Shown: positions 1 through 7,111, numbered from the stretch's first letter. The stretch is 12,198 nucleotides of DNA from Actinomycetota bacterium (GCA_003170995.1 PMXT01000014.1:1-12198); one strand, 5' to 3'. The notes: generated by a model from the sequence alone, not told the origin. A program made the numbers and translations.

Positions 1-708
1 CAGAGCGCCGACGTCTACGTCCCGCTGCAGCAATTGCAGACCCTCTCCGGCCAGAAGAATCAGATCAACGTCGTTCTCGTCCGCGCCAGCAAGAGCTCAG
101 CCGTCGGAGCGGTTCAGAAGGAGATCGAGAAGACTTTCCAGAGTGCACAGGTTGCCAGCGCCAAGGATGAGGCCGACCAGATCTCGGGCTCGCTCGTCGA
201 TGCCTCCAACCTCGCCAAGAGCCTCGGCCTTGCTCTCTCGATCATCGTGATCGCCATGGCCTTCATGATGGCCGCACTGCTCACGCTCTCCTCGGTCGCC
301 AAGCGTGTGCGCGAGATCGGAACGCTGCGCGCGCTGGGCTGGTCGAGAAGACTCGTGATCAGACAGATCGCCGGCGAATCCCTCGTGCAGGGTGTTGCCG
401 GTGGAGTGATCGGCGTGGTGATAGGCATTGCCGGTGCCGCTTTGATCAACTCCTTCAACCTGTCTCTCTCGGCTTCATCGAAGGTCGGCAGCACTACGAC
501 CAATGGAGCGTTCCGAGGCATCGGCGACACCGCTCAGGCAGCGACCCAGACCGCAACGAGCCAGGTGGCCTTGCATGCGCCGCTCGCCGGATCGATCATC
601 CTGATCGGATTTTCTCTCGCAGTACTAGGAGGTCTCCTTGCCGGAGCAACCGGGGCGCTACGCGCCGCGCAACTCCGTCCTGCCGATGCCCTGAGGCAGG
701 TCGAGTAG
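1..708 (+). CDS. ABC transporter permease, MacB/FtsX type (3' part, start outside window)
   Basis: The frame is open from base 1, so this is the C-terminal 235 residues of a longer permease. It would be the membrane subunit of an ABC exporter or lipoprotein/envelope-type transporter of the MacB/FtsX class; the substrate cannot be told. In fragment numbering a soluble extracytoplasmic stretch (1-70) is followed by three hydrophobic segments at about 73-99, 128-150 and 196-217. After the first comes the family hallmark RVREIGTLRALGWSRR, the cytoplasmic coupling loop that contacts the ATPase. A Ser/Thr/Ala-rich loop of about 45 residues separates the last two segments. The C-terminus (LRPADALRQVE) is typical of FtsX-domain proteins. 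The stop TAG touches the ATG of the ATPase gene, so the two are almost certainly co-transcribed and translationally coupled. The family call is firm; the specific transporter is not. Confidence 0.9.
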   Translation, partial: QSADVYVPLQQLQTLSGQKNQINVVLVRASKSSAVGAVQKEIEKTFQSAQVASAKDEADQISGSLVDASNLAKSLGLALSIIVIAMAFMMAALLTLSSVAKRVREIGTLRALGWSRRLVIRQIAGESLVQGVAGGVIGVVIGIAGAALINSFNLSLSASSKVGSTTTNGAFRGIGDTAQAATQTATSQVALHAPLAGSIILIGFSLAVLGGLLAGATGALRAAQLRPADALRQVE

Positions 709-1431
709 ATGCAAACCCCGCTCTACGAGTTGCGCGGCGCTACCCGGTTCTTCCAGTTGGGAGGCACGACAATCAAGGCGGTCGACGGAGTCGATCTCAC
801 CCTCGACGCCGAGGAGTTCGTCGCCATCGAGGGACCAAGCGGCTCGGGTAAGACCACGCTCTTGCAGCTCCTCGGTGCGCTCGATCGGCCCTCGAGCGGA
901 GAGGTCCTGTTCGAGGGCCGCGACCTGAGCACGCTCGGCGACGGCGAGCTGGCCGAGCTGCGACTGCGCTCCTTCGGCTTCATCTTCCAGCAGTTCAACC
1001 TGCTCTCGACCCTCACTGCCGTCCAGAACGTGGAGGCCGGCCTTGCCCCTCTCCGTGTCTCGGCGGGAAAACTCCGAGAGCGATCGCTGGCGATGTTGTC
1101 AGAGGTCGGCCTCCGCGACCGCGCCTTCCACCTCCCGAGCCAGCTTTCCGGTGGCGAGCAGCAGCGCGTCGCAATCGCAAGGGCACTGACGGCGGAGCCG
1201 CGGGTGGTTCTGGCCGACGAGCCGACCGGGAATCTCGACTCCCGAAGCGGCACCGATATCATCGCCCTACTCACCGAGCTGGCCTCGAAGCACGGCTCAA
1301 CGATCATCGTCTCGACCCACGATGCTGAACTCGCCGCCCGAGCCCCACGCCGCCTGATCATGCACGACGGGCGCCTCATCGGCGACGGCAAGAACGGTAA
1401 GGAAGCCGCGCCAGCAAAGAAGCGGGGCTAG
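709..1431 (+). CDS. ABC transporter ATP-binding protein, MacB/LolD type
   Basis: This 240-residue protein is a single nucleotide-binding domain, the usual length for the LolD/MacB-like class. It would hydrolyse ATP at the inner face of the membrane to drive the permease encoded just upstream. All motifs are intact: Walker A GPSGSGKTT (42-50), Q-loop FQQFNLL (93-99), signature LSGGEQ (146-151), Walker B VVLADE (166-171), D-loop near NLDS (175-178) and switch His204 in STHD. The C-terminal tail (about 225-240) is Lys/Ala-rich and probably disordered. The ATG directly follows the permease TAG with no spacer and only a weak purine-rich stretch upstream, which fits translational coupling. The ATPase call is certain; the substrate is unknown. 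Confidence 0.95.
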   Translation: MQTPLYELRGATRFFQLGGTTIKAVDGVDLTLDAEEFVAIEGPSGSGKTTLLQLLGALDRPSSGEVLFEGRDLSTLGDGELAELRLRSFGFIFQQFNLLSTLTAVQNVEAGLAPLRVSAGKLRERSLAMLSEVGLRDRAFHLPSQLSGGEQQRVAIARALTAEPRVVLADEPTGNLDSRSGTDIIALLTELASKHGSTIIVSTHDAELAARAPRRLIMHDGRLIGDGKNGKEAAPAKKRG

Positions 1432-1450
1432 TCGATTTCGCGGCGAGGGC

Positions 1451-1473
1451 GAGTCGTCAATTGAAACGAGCTC
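1451..1473. terminator. Hairpin between convergent ABC and comB genes
   Basis: GAGTCGT (1451-1457) pairs with ACGAGCTC (1466-1473) with one bulged G at 1470, leaving an eight-base loop CAATTGAA. It sits in the 42-base gap between two convergent genes and directly abuts the comB stop, so it could end transcription from both sides. There is no clear U tract. The fold is read by eye, and the terminator role is inferred from position. Confidence 0.4.
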
Positions 1474-2175
1474 TTAGGACAGAGCGACCTCGACGCCCGC
1501 GCCAACCGTGCCCTTGAGTCGCGGCACGATCGGATGGATGCTCTCACGGGCGCAGAAGGCGATGTCCTCCTCAAGACCGGCGGCGACGATGTTGCGGGCA
1601 CTCTGACTCACGCGTAGACCGTCGTCGGCGCTGGCGAAGGATTGCGCCAGTCTGATCGCCGCCATGGCCGAATCGGTGTGATCGCCGTCAAGCTGCTGAG
1701 CGATGCGGCCGGCGACATAGGCGTCGTCGAGGCAGAGCTCGCCGTGTGATCCGGCGCAGAGAATTTCCAGTTCGTCGGCCCCATCCGCGCGCACGACCTC
1801 GATCACAGCCTCGAGATTGAGCAGCGAGGCCACCAGCACGCGCTCGGCATGAGCGGCGGCAGTGACGAGCAGGCGCGTGCCGTTGGTGGTCGAAAGCACC
1901 AGCGTCGGAGCGGCCGGCTCGCCCACGTACTCGCGCGGCGAGTTGCCGAAGTCGAAGCCGGGGATCGGCACGCATTTGCGCTCACCACCAAGCACGGCCG
2001 GGCTCTGCTCGACGGCGAGCGCCCGTGCGTCCTCGACATCGGTGCAGCAGAGGACGCGCTGGTAGCCCGAGGCGAGCGCCTGAGTGATGGTCGAGGTAGC
2101 CCGCAAAACATCGATGGCGATCGCCAGCGGCGCGTCAACAGGCTCAAACGGAGTAAAAGACACGTGAATTCGCAT
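1474..2175 (-). CDS. comB: ComB-family 2-phosphosulfolactate phosphatase
   Basis: At 233 residues this has the family's normal length. ComB is a Mg-dependent phosphatase that converts 2-phosphosulfolactate to sulfolactate, the second step of coenzyme M synthesis in methanogens. The conserved blocks are present in order: IDVLRATSTI (21-30), GGER (63-66), GFDFGNSP (73-80), STTNGT (95-100), and a Cys/Gly/Asp-rich block AGSHGELCLDDAYVAGRI (141-158). The ATG is in good context for the family (MRIHVSF). No ribosome binding site precedes it; a -10-like TAGCCT lies seven bases upstream, so the message may be almost leaderless. No comA, comC or other coenzyme M gene is in the window, so the physiological substrate here is uncertain. 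Family confidence is high, function moderate. Confidence 0.88.
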   Translation of the reverse strand: MRIHVSFTPFEPVDAPLAIAIDVLRATSTITQALASGYQRVLCCTDVEDARALAVEQSPAVLGGERKCVPIPGFDFGNSPREYVGEPAAPTLVLSTTNGTRLLVTAAAHAERVLVASLLNLEAVIEVVRADGADELEILCAGSHGELCLDDAYVAGRIAQQLDGDHTDSAMAAIRLAQSFASADDGLRVSQSARNIVAAGLEEDIAFCARESIHPIVPRLKGTVGAGVEVALS

Positions 2176-2181
2176 GACGAG

Positions 2182-2188
2182 TAGGCTA
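2182..2188. promoter_or_regulatory. Overlapping divergent -10 elements for comB and rhomboid gene
   Basis: The heptamer TAGGCTA reads as TAGGCT on the plus strand (2182-2187) and TAGCCT on the minus strand (2188-2183). The plus-strand start would fall near 2194, nine bases before the rhomboid ATG. The minus-strand start would fall near 2176, one base before the comB ATG. The whole intergenic region is only 27 bases, so some such arrangement is needed. No -35 match is seen. Inference from spacing only. Confidence 0.35.
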
Positions 2189-2202
2189 CCGAGAAGTCAG
2201 AT

Positions 2203-3054
2203 ATGGCGACGTGCTACCGACATCCAGATCGCGAGACGGGGCTCTCTTGCTCGGTCTGCGAGCGCCCGATCTGCACCGACTGTGCCACCTTCGCGCCGGT
2301 GGGAATCCGCTGCCCGGAGCACTCGGGTAAACCACAGGGCGTCGAGCGGGTAACGCGCTCGGTACGGCGAGCGCACTACGAAGGCAGCGGCGCACTGGTG
2401 ACCAGAGCGCTGATCGCGATCAACATCGCCGTTTACTTGGCCACGGTGGCAACCGGAGGCGGCATCAACTCTGATCGTGGAACGATTTTCGAGCACGGCG
2501 TGCTGGCTGGCCCCTTGGTTGCGAACGGCGACTACTGGCGCCTTCTGACCTCGGCCTTCATGCACTTCGGCCCATTCCACTTGGGCATGAATATGCTCGT
2601 CCTCTGGTTCGTCGGCGTTCCGCTCGAGGAGCGAATGGGACGCGGCCGCTTTCTCCTGCTCTACCTCGCGGCCGGTCTGGCCGGAGCGGCCGGAGCAATT
2701 CTCGTTTCGCCCTGTGTTTTAACGGCCGGTGCCTCTGGCGCCATCTTCGGCCTCTTCGGCGCTGGCTTGGTTCTCGAGCGCCAGGGTGTATCCCTCTTCG
2801 GTAGCTGGCTCATCACTGTAGTGATAATCAACCTGGCCTTCACGTTCGGAGCCAGCGGTATTTCGATCGGAGGGCATATCGGTGGCCTCATCGGCGGAAT
2901 CCTGGCCATGCTCGGCCTCTCACGCTTCGGTCGTACCCACGCTCTCTACGGACGTGCGGGCCTGTTCGGCTACCTGGTGCTACTCGGGGTAGGAGCGGGC
3001 AGTGTCGTTCTCGCGATCTGGGCCGCGAAACAAGGCTGCACGGCGGTTCTCTAG
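2203..3054 (+). CDS. Rhomboid intramembrane serine protease with N-terminal B-box-like zinc finger
   Basis: This 283-residue protein would cleave transmembrane substrates within the lipid bilayer. Residues 4-40 form a Cys/His cluster (C4, H7, C16, C19, C24, C27, C37, H40) resembling a B-box zinc finger, joined by a linker to a rhomboid domain of at least six hydrophobic segments (about 67-270). Rhomboid hallmarks are visible: HFGPFHLGMN (121-130) with His126 and oxyanion Asn130, catalytic Ser178 in GASG (176-179) and catalytic His225 in GGHIGG. A weak purine-rich site GAGAAG lies six bases before the ATG. Its stop overlaps the stop of the convergent small membrane protein gene in a shared CTAG. 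The fold and catalytic residues are clear; the substrate is unknown. Confidence 0.93.
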   Translation: MATCYRHPDRETGLSCSVCERPICTDCATFAPVGIRCPEHSGKPQGVERVTRSVRRAHYEGSGALVTRALIAINIAVYLATVATGGGINSDRGTIFEHGVLAGPLVANGDYWRLLTSAFMHFGPFHLGMNMLVLWFVGVPLEERMGRGRFLLLYLAAGLAGAAGAILVSPCVLTAGASGAIFGLFGAGLVLERQGVSLFGSWLITVVIINLAFTFGASGISIGGHIGGLIGGILAMLGLSRFGRTHALYGRAGLFGYLVLLGVGAGSVVLAIWAAKQGCTAVL

Positions 3055-3236
3055 TCGGCGAGCTTCGACCGGCTCCATCTCGCTCTGAGCTCCACCGCCC
3101 AGGCGGCTGCGCGCAATCCGAACCAGAAGGGCGCAAACAGGCCGTAGAAGAGGATCAGCGAGATGAAGAGCAGAAACCACCACAGCGCCCAGCGCAGCGG
3201 CCCGATCCGCGGCGGAACACGCTCGCTCGCGCTCAC
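3051..3236 (-). CDS. Small membrane protein, unknown function
   Basis: I do not recognise this family. The 61-residue product has a short polar N-terminus, a hydrophobic Trp/Phe/Leu-rich core (WALWWFLLFISLILFYG onward, roughly residues 16-45) that could be one long or two short membrane segments, and a basic Arg-rich tail. Two GTG starts are possible. The one used here (3234-3236) has AAAGG four bases upstream and yields MSASERVPPRIGPLRW. The longer one (3267-3269) adds 11 residues and starts nine bases after the HEAT gene stop. Either way it follows the HEAT-repeat gene closely on the same strand and is probably in its operon. Its stop shares the CTAG with the rhomboid stop. Real-gene call rests on the clean membrane profile and tight packing. 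Confidence 0.6.
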   Translation of the reverse strand: MSASERVPPRIGPLRWALWWFLLFISLILFYGLFAPFWFGLRAAAWAVELRARWSRSKLAD

Positions 3237-3278
3237 GCCACCTTTCTGTGCCTCTCCTCCAGACTCCACGAACGCAGC

Positions 3279-4466
3279 CTAGCGCGACCCGGATCGAGTG
3301 GTCGCGCCTGACCGCCCGAGGCGAGTGGAAACCTGATCGAGCGCCTCCTTCGCCGTCTCTCGGACCTCGCTGTCGTGATCTAGTAGAGCGGCCCGGAGCG
3401 GTCTCACAGCACTCGTGTCGCCGATCTCTCCCAGCGCCTCCGCGGCCGTCGCGCGCACGATCTCGGGAACATGAAGGTTGTTGAGACAGGCGATGAGGGG
3501 GCCGACCGCGCGCTGGTCGCCGATCTCACCCAGCGCTCTTGCGGCCGCCGCTCGCATCGAGCGCGAGTCGTCCTCGAGTAGCACCGTGATGAGCGGCTTG
3601 ACAACGCACCGGCCCATCTCCACCGCCTGGTCGATCAAATGCAGGGCGAGGTAGTAGCGGGCACCGTTCTCGTTACATCCCGGTCGCCAGCCCAGCCGCG
3701 CCAGAGAGCGCGCGGCCATCCGGCAGACATCGTATCGGCGGTCGCCTAGCGACTCGACAAGCGGCCCGAAGACACGAGCGTCGCCGATCTTGCCGAGCGA
3801 CTCGGCGGCCTGGGCTCGCACACCGGAATCGAAGTCTGCTAGAAGCGCTAGAAGCGGCTCGACCTCCTGCGTGTCACGAAAACAGCCAAGAGCCCGCGCC
3901 GCCGACTCACGCACATAGGCGTCGCTGTCGTTCAAAGCCGATAGAAGGGATCCGATCGCCTGCCGATCGCCGAGTCGGCCAAGCGCTTCAGCCGCCTTGG
4001 CTCGAACGAGGCGATCGTCATCGGCGAGCTGCCGGACAAGCGGATCCTCGGCACGGATGTCTCCGAGGCGCCCGAGTGCTTCGGCGGCAGCCGCCCTCAC
4101 GTGGCTGTTCGGGTCCTCGAATTCGGCCAGCAGGGACTCCTCGGCGCCGGCGTCCCCGAGTTGGCCAAGCGCCTCGGCCGCGGCGGTGCGTACGCGCCAA
4201 TCGTGGTCGTGCAGCGCCACTGTGAGGGGAAGCTCCACGCCTATGTCACCGCTCTGGCCGAGCACGCGCGCGGCCTCCGCTCGTACCTCGGGCGCCCCAT
4301 CGCCAAGCGCACCCAGGAGCAAGCCCGGCTCCCCGAGTCGAGCCAAAGCGTGCAAAGCCTCAACGCGTAGCTCGAGTTGCGACGCCGAGGCCAGCACCCG
4401 CGTCAAGCCACCAACGTCGCCGTTCTCCTCCAACTTCTTGACGTTTGGCCTTCCGAAACGCAACAT
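3279..4466 (-). CDS. HEAT-repeat (PBS-lyase-like) scaffold protein
   Basis: The 395 residues are almost entirely tandem HEAT-type repeats of about 31 residues, with a recurrent pattern close to VRAxAAEALGRLGD (for example 123-136, 154-167, 216-229, 304-317). About eleven repeats run from roughly residue 30 to 380. Residues 255-292 carry a longer variant helix pair (LGWRPGCNENGARYYLAL, then CVVKPLI), a known irregular unit in bacterial HEAT proteins. Such arrays form curved solenoids that bind proteins; despite the PBS-lyase name no enzymatic motif is visible. There is no signal peptide or membrane segment, so it is probably cytoplasmic. A good ribosome site (GGAGAG, six-base spacer) supports the ATG. 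The small membrane protein gene follows within a few bases. Partner unknown. Confidence 0.85.
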   Translation of the reverse strand: MLRFGRPNVKKLEENGDVGGLTRVLASASQLELRVEALHALARLGEPGLLLGALGDGAPEVRAEAARVLGQSGDIGVELPLTVALHDHDWRVRTAAAEALGQLGDAGAEESLLAEFEDPNSHVRAAAAEALGRLGDIRAEDPLVRQLADDDRLVRAKAAEALGRLGDRQAIGSLLSALNDSDAYVRESAARALGCFRDTQEVEPLLALLADFDSGVRAQAAESLGKIGDARVFGPLVESLGDRRYDVCRMAARSLARLGWRPGCNENGARYYLALHLIDQAVEMGRCVVKPLITVLLEDDSRSMRAAAARALGEIGDQRAVGPLIACLNNLHVPEIVRATAAEALGEIGDTSAVRPLRAALLDHDSEVRETAKEALDQVSTRLGRSGATTRSGSR

Positions 4467-4472
4467 GGACAG

Positions 4473-4478
4473 CTCTCC
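4473..4478 (-). promoter_or_regulatory. Ribosome binding site of the HEAT-repeat gene
   Basis: On the minus strand GGAGAG lies six bases before the ATG at 4466. It is one of only two convincing Shine-Dalgarno sites in the window and fixes the start. It contrasts with the leaderless-looking starts of several neighbours. Confidence 0.6.
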
Positions 4479-4509
4479 AAGCTCGCTTCGGGCGCAAAAG
4501 CCGAATAAG

Positions 4510-4522
4510 GCAGGTGACCTGC
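4510..4522. promoter_or_regulatory. Operator-like palindrome upstream of the HEAT-repeat gene
   Basis: GCAGGTGACCTGC is a perfect inverted repeat with six-base arms around a central G. It lies 43 bases upstream of the HEAT-protein ATG, inside the 177-base gap (4467-4643) after the esterase gene. Position and symmetry suggest a binding site for a dimeric regulator, but no regulator is known and chance cannot be excluded. I see nothing else clear in this gap. Confidence 0.3.
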
Positions 4523-4643
4523 GCTCGAGAGTTCCCCGCCAATCTCAGTCTACGACCGTTCCAATCCTTCGACAAGACGATCCAGCGCGCGCGAACGGGT
4601 GATTTTTCGAGAAAATGTCTGCAAGCCCAGACGCCGGACGCAG

Positions 4644-5474
4644 TTAGCAACCAGCTAGCGCATCCGCATAGAAGCGCAGATATTGGTCAACGTGCTGGTT
4701 CCAGTATGAGCCGGAGTGTGAGCCCGGCCAGACGTGGAAGGTGATCTTCTGACCGTGCTGGCGCAGAACCCGGGCCAACTCGCTGTCGGCCGAGACGAAC
4801 GGATCCTGGTTGCCGACGTCGATCCAGACACTCGTGGCGCCGAGAGGCCGAGTGCTAGAGGCTGACAACTCGATAACGTTGTTTCGCTCGAAGTCCTCGG
4901 CGTCGTCGAAGGCGCCTGCGGGTGTCTCGCCGCCCGTCCGCCACATCGCCGGCGAGTGACCACCGACCGCGCAGAAGCTCCCGGGACTCTGCAGCCCGAG
5001 CCGGAGCGCGCCAAAGCCGCCCATCGAGATACCGCCGATGGCGATGCGGTGGCGGTCGGCACCGGTCCGCTTCAACGCTGCCGGGATCGCCTCTTTCATC
5101 ACGTAGCTGCCCCAACGGCCATCGGCGCGGTCGTGGTAGTAGCTGTGATCGCCACCGTTCACGAGCAGGAGGTCGGGCGCACGCGATCCGAGCCTGGCGA
5201 GCGCGTCGAACCAGTACTTGGTCAGGTAGCTACCGGGAGAGCCGTTTCTCCCATGCAGAAGGACAAGCAGCGGCCGTCCCACTCCTCCACCCTTGGGAGC
5301 GACGACGATCTCTTCCAGCGACTGTCCGACCAGAGAGCTCTCGAGGGTGAAGTGCGTCACCGTGGCTCCATGCTGGTCGGGCTCGAATATCCGGTAGAGG
5401 CGAAACAGCCCCCAGCCGGCGAGCGAGATCAGCACAACGACAACAGTCAAGCCGAGTAAGCGGCGGCCGAGCAT
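4644..5474 (-). CDS. Membrane-anchored esterase-like alpha/beta hydrolase
   Basis: This 276-residue protein looks like the putative esterase family that includes esterase D, enterochelin esterase and mycobacterial antigen 85. An N-terminal hydrophobic segment (about 6-24, preceded by two Arg) is an uncleaved anchor or signal, so the enzyme domain probably lies outside the membrane. The domain shows LLVLLHG (69-75), nucleophile elbow GGISMGG (147-153) with Ser150, a likely acid Asp224 in VGNQDPF, and His253 in WPGSHSGSYW, in the expected order for a catalytic triad. It should hydrolyse or transfer an acyl ester; the substrate is not evident. A TAGGGT hexamer lies exactly six bases before the ATG and no ribosome site is seen. 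It is divergent from glyS. Confidence 0.85.
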   Translation of the reverse strand: MLGRRLLGLTVVVVLISLAGWGLFRLYRIFEPDQHGATVTHFTLESSLVGQSLEEIVVAPKGGGVGRPLLVLLHGRNGSPGSYLTKYWFDALARLGSRAPDLLLVNGGDHSYYHDRADGRWGSYVMKEAIPAALKRTGADRHRIAIGGISMGGFGALRLGLQSPGSFCAVGGHSPAMWRTGGETPAGAFDDAEDFERNNVIELSASSTRPLGATSVWIDVGNQDPFVSADSELARVLRQHGQKITFHVWPGSHSGSYWNQHVDQYLRFYADALAGC

Positions 5475-5480
5475 CGCACG

Positions 5481-5490
5481 ACCCTATAAC
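5481..5490. promoter_or_regulatory. Overlapping divergent -10 elements for esterase gene and glyS
   Basis: Within ACCCTATAAC the minus strand reads TAGGGT (5486-5481), exactly six bases before the esterase ATG. The plus strand reads TATAAC (5485-5490), a five-of-six match to TATAAT, placing the glyS transcript start near 5497. That gives glyS a leader of about 27 bases containing its ribosome site. No -35 match is obvious in either direction. The 49-base gap has no room for a T-box. Confidence 0.45.
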
Positions 5491-5510
5491 CTGTTTGCCC
5501 CGAGCGCCTA

Positions 5511-5516
5511 GAGGAG
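5511..5516 (+). promoter_or_regulatory. Ribosome binding site of glyS
   Basis: GAGGAG lies seven bases before the ATG at 5524. This selects that ATG over the in-frame ATGs at codons 7 and 13, which have no comparable site. Confidence 0.7.
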
Positions 5517-5523
5517 CGAGCAG

Positions 5524-6897
5524 ATGAGTGAAGCAGGAGAGATGAACGACGTCGTGACGATGGACAAGATCGTCTCACTCTGCCGCAGGCGCGGCTTCGT
5601 CTTTCCCTCCTCAGAGATCTACGGTGGACTGGGCTCCTCCTACGACTACGGCCACTACGGCGTGCTGGCCAAGAACAACGTCAAGGCACGCTGGCTGGAG
5701 GCGATGACGCAGGAGCGCGACGACATCGTGGCGCTCGACTCGACGATCATCCTCCATCCCCGCGTCTGGGAGGCCTCGGGGCACGTCCAGAGCTTCTCCG
5801 ACCCGCTTGTCGATTGCCGCAACTGCAAGAAGCGCTTCCGAGCCGACGATCTCGAGCATTGCGAATGTGGCAAGAAGCCGAGCAAGCACCCCGGCGAGGG
5901 CCCGGACTGCGATTTGACCGAGCCGCGCCAGTTCAACCTGATGTTCGAGACCACGATCGGGCCGGTGCAGGAGTCGGGCTCCAAGGTCTTCCTGCGCCCC
6001 GAGACGGCGCAGGGCATCTTTATAAACTTCAAGAACGTGCTCCAGATCGCGCGGCGCAAGCCGCCTTTTGGCATCGCCCAGATCGGCAAGTCGTTCCGTA
6101 ACGAGATCACGCCCGGCAACTTCCTCTTCCGCACACGCGAGTTCGAGCAGATGGAGATGGAGTTCTTCGTGCCGCCCGACGAGTCGGAGCAGTGGTACCG
6201 CTACTGGCTGGAGCAGCGGATGGACTGGTACCACCGCTACGGTCTGCGTGACAGCCACCTGCGCCTGCGCCAGCACAGCGAAGACGAGCTCTCCCACTAC
6301 TCGAGCGGTACCGCGGACGTCGAGTACCTGTTCCCGATCGGCTGGTCGGAGCTGGAGGGGATCGCCAATCGCGGCGACTACGACCTCAGCCGTCACACCG
6401 AGTTCTCGGGCACCAAGCTGGAGTACGTCGGCCAGGACGGCGAGCGCTACGTCCCGCACGTGATCGAGCCCTCCGCCGGCGCCGATCGCTCGCTACTCGC
6501 CTTCCTCGCCGACGCCTATGACGAGGAGGAGGTGGCCGGCCGCGAGCGCACCGTGCTCAGGTTCCATCCGCAGATCGCCCCGGTCAAGGCGGCCGTCCTA
6601 CCCTTGATCGGCAAGAACGAGGACATGGTCTCGAAGGCACGCTCGCTCTACGAGGAGTTGCGCCGCCGTTTCGTGGTCGAATTCGACGACTCGGGCGCGA
6701 TCGGTCGCCGCTACCGGCGCCAGGACGAGATCGGCACTCCCTGGGCCGCCACGATCGACGACCAGACGCTCGAGGACGACACCGTCACCATCCGCGACCG
6801 CGACTCGCTGGCGCAGATCCGCATCGACATCTCAAAGGTCGGCACCTATATCGCCGAGGCGCTGGTGGCGCCCTGGAAGACGCCGAAGAGCGAGTAG
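5524..6897 (+). CDS. glyS: Glycyl-tRNA synthetase (dimeric, eukaryote/archaeal-like type)
   Basis: The enzyme charges tRNA-Gly with glycine using ATP in the cytoplasm. At 457 residues it is the single-chain alpha2 form (often called GlyQS or GRS1 type), not the alpha2beta2 form with separate glyQ and glyS. Class II signatures are visible: GLGSSYDYGHYG (35-46), a Cys-rich insert C98/C101/C113/C115 that could bind zinc, RPETAQGIF (158-166), motif 2 around FRNEITPGNFLFRTREFEQMEMEFF (start 191), SSGTADVEY (260-268), and motif 3 with GADRSLLAFLADAY (319-332). The C-terminal anticodon-binding domain begins near 345 and contains GTPWAATID (404-412). The Shine-Dalgarno site fixes the start. It is divergent from the esterase gene and convergent with the GNAT/recO pair. 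No truncation is seen. Confidence 0.97.
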   Translation: MSEAGEMNDVVTMDKIVSLCRRRGFVFPSSEIYGGLGSSYDYGHYGVLAKNNVKARWLEAMTQERDDIVALDSTIILHPRVWEASGHVQSFSDPLVDCRNCKKRFRADDLEHCECGKKPSKHPGEGPDCDLTEPRQFNLMFETTIGPVQESGSKVFLRPETAQGIFINFKNVLQIARRKPPFGIAQIGKSFRNEITPGNFLFRTREFEQMEMEFFVPPDESEQWYRYWLEQRMDWYHRYGLRDSHLRLRQHSEDELSHYSSGTADVEYLFPIGWSELEGIANRGDYDLSRHTEFSGTKLEYVGQDGERYVPHVIEPSAGADRSLLAFLADAYDEEEVAGRERTVLRFHPQIAPVKAAVLPLIGKNEDMVSKARSLYEELRRRFVVEFDDSGAIGRRYRRQDEIGTPWAATIDDQTLEDDTVTIRDRDSLAQIRIDISKVGTYIAEALVAPWKTPKSE

Positions 6898-7092
6898 AGA
6901 CTCTCGGCTCGAGCTCGACCTGTTTGATGCCCGTCGTTTGGGCGGTTGACGGCACCGAGGTCCTCCGCCCTCCACCGAGCCACCCGCCCGCGGGGTCGTT
7001 CCAAAGTACCGTCCCGAAGAGCAGAGAAACGCGCGGCAACGTGCCGATTCTGCACCGATTGCGAGCGCCGGCACCGAGCCGAGCGTTGGATC

Positions 7093-7111
7093 ATCTCGTT
7101 CGAGACGAGAT
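7093..7111 (-). terminator. Hairpin directly after the acetyltransferase stop codon
   Basis: ATCTCGT (7093-7099) and ACGAGAT (7105-7111) are perfect seven-base inverted repeats around a five-base loop. The stem abuts the stop codon at 7112-7114. No U run follows, so it would be a non-canonical terminator or an mRNA 3' end protector. The rest of the 214-base gap (6898-7111) after glyS holds only a weak GCCC/GGGC hairpin near 6929-6943 and no convincing gene. Confidence 0.45.

Noticed and set aside
3997..4602. 201-codon plus-strand frame opposite the HEAT gene
   Set aside because: It is Ser/Ala/Arg-rich with periodicity inherited from the HEAT repeats on the other strand.
4608..4618. AT-rich inverted repeat near GATTTTTCGAGAAAATG as a terminator
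   Set aside because: The arms are only five A-T pairs, with no GC stem and no following U tract on the relevant strand.
5475..5523. Possible T-box leader before glyS
   Set aside because: The divergent gap is only 49 bases, far too short for a T-box, and no T-box sequence is seen.
5611..6459. 282-codon minus-strand open frame within glyS
   Set aside because: It mirrors glyS codon structure, is Val/Leu/Ala/Arg-rich and resembles no family; it is a shadow of the synthetase.
6898..7111. Possible small genes in the gap after glyS (63-98 codons, both strands)
   Set aside because: They are Arg/Pro/Ser-rich translations typical of GC-rich non-coding frames, lack ribosome sites and overlap real genes.
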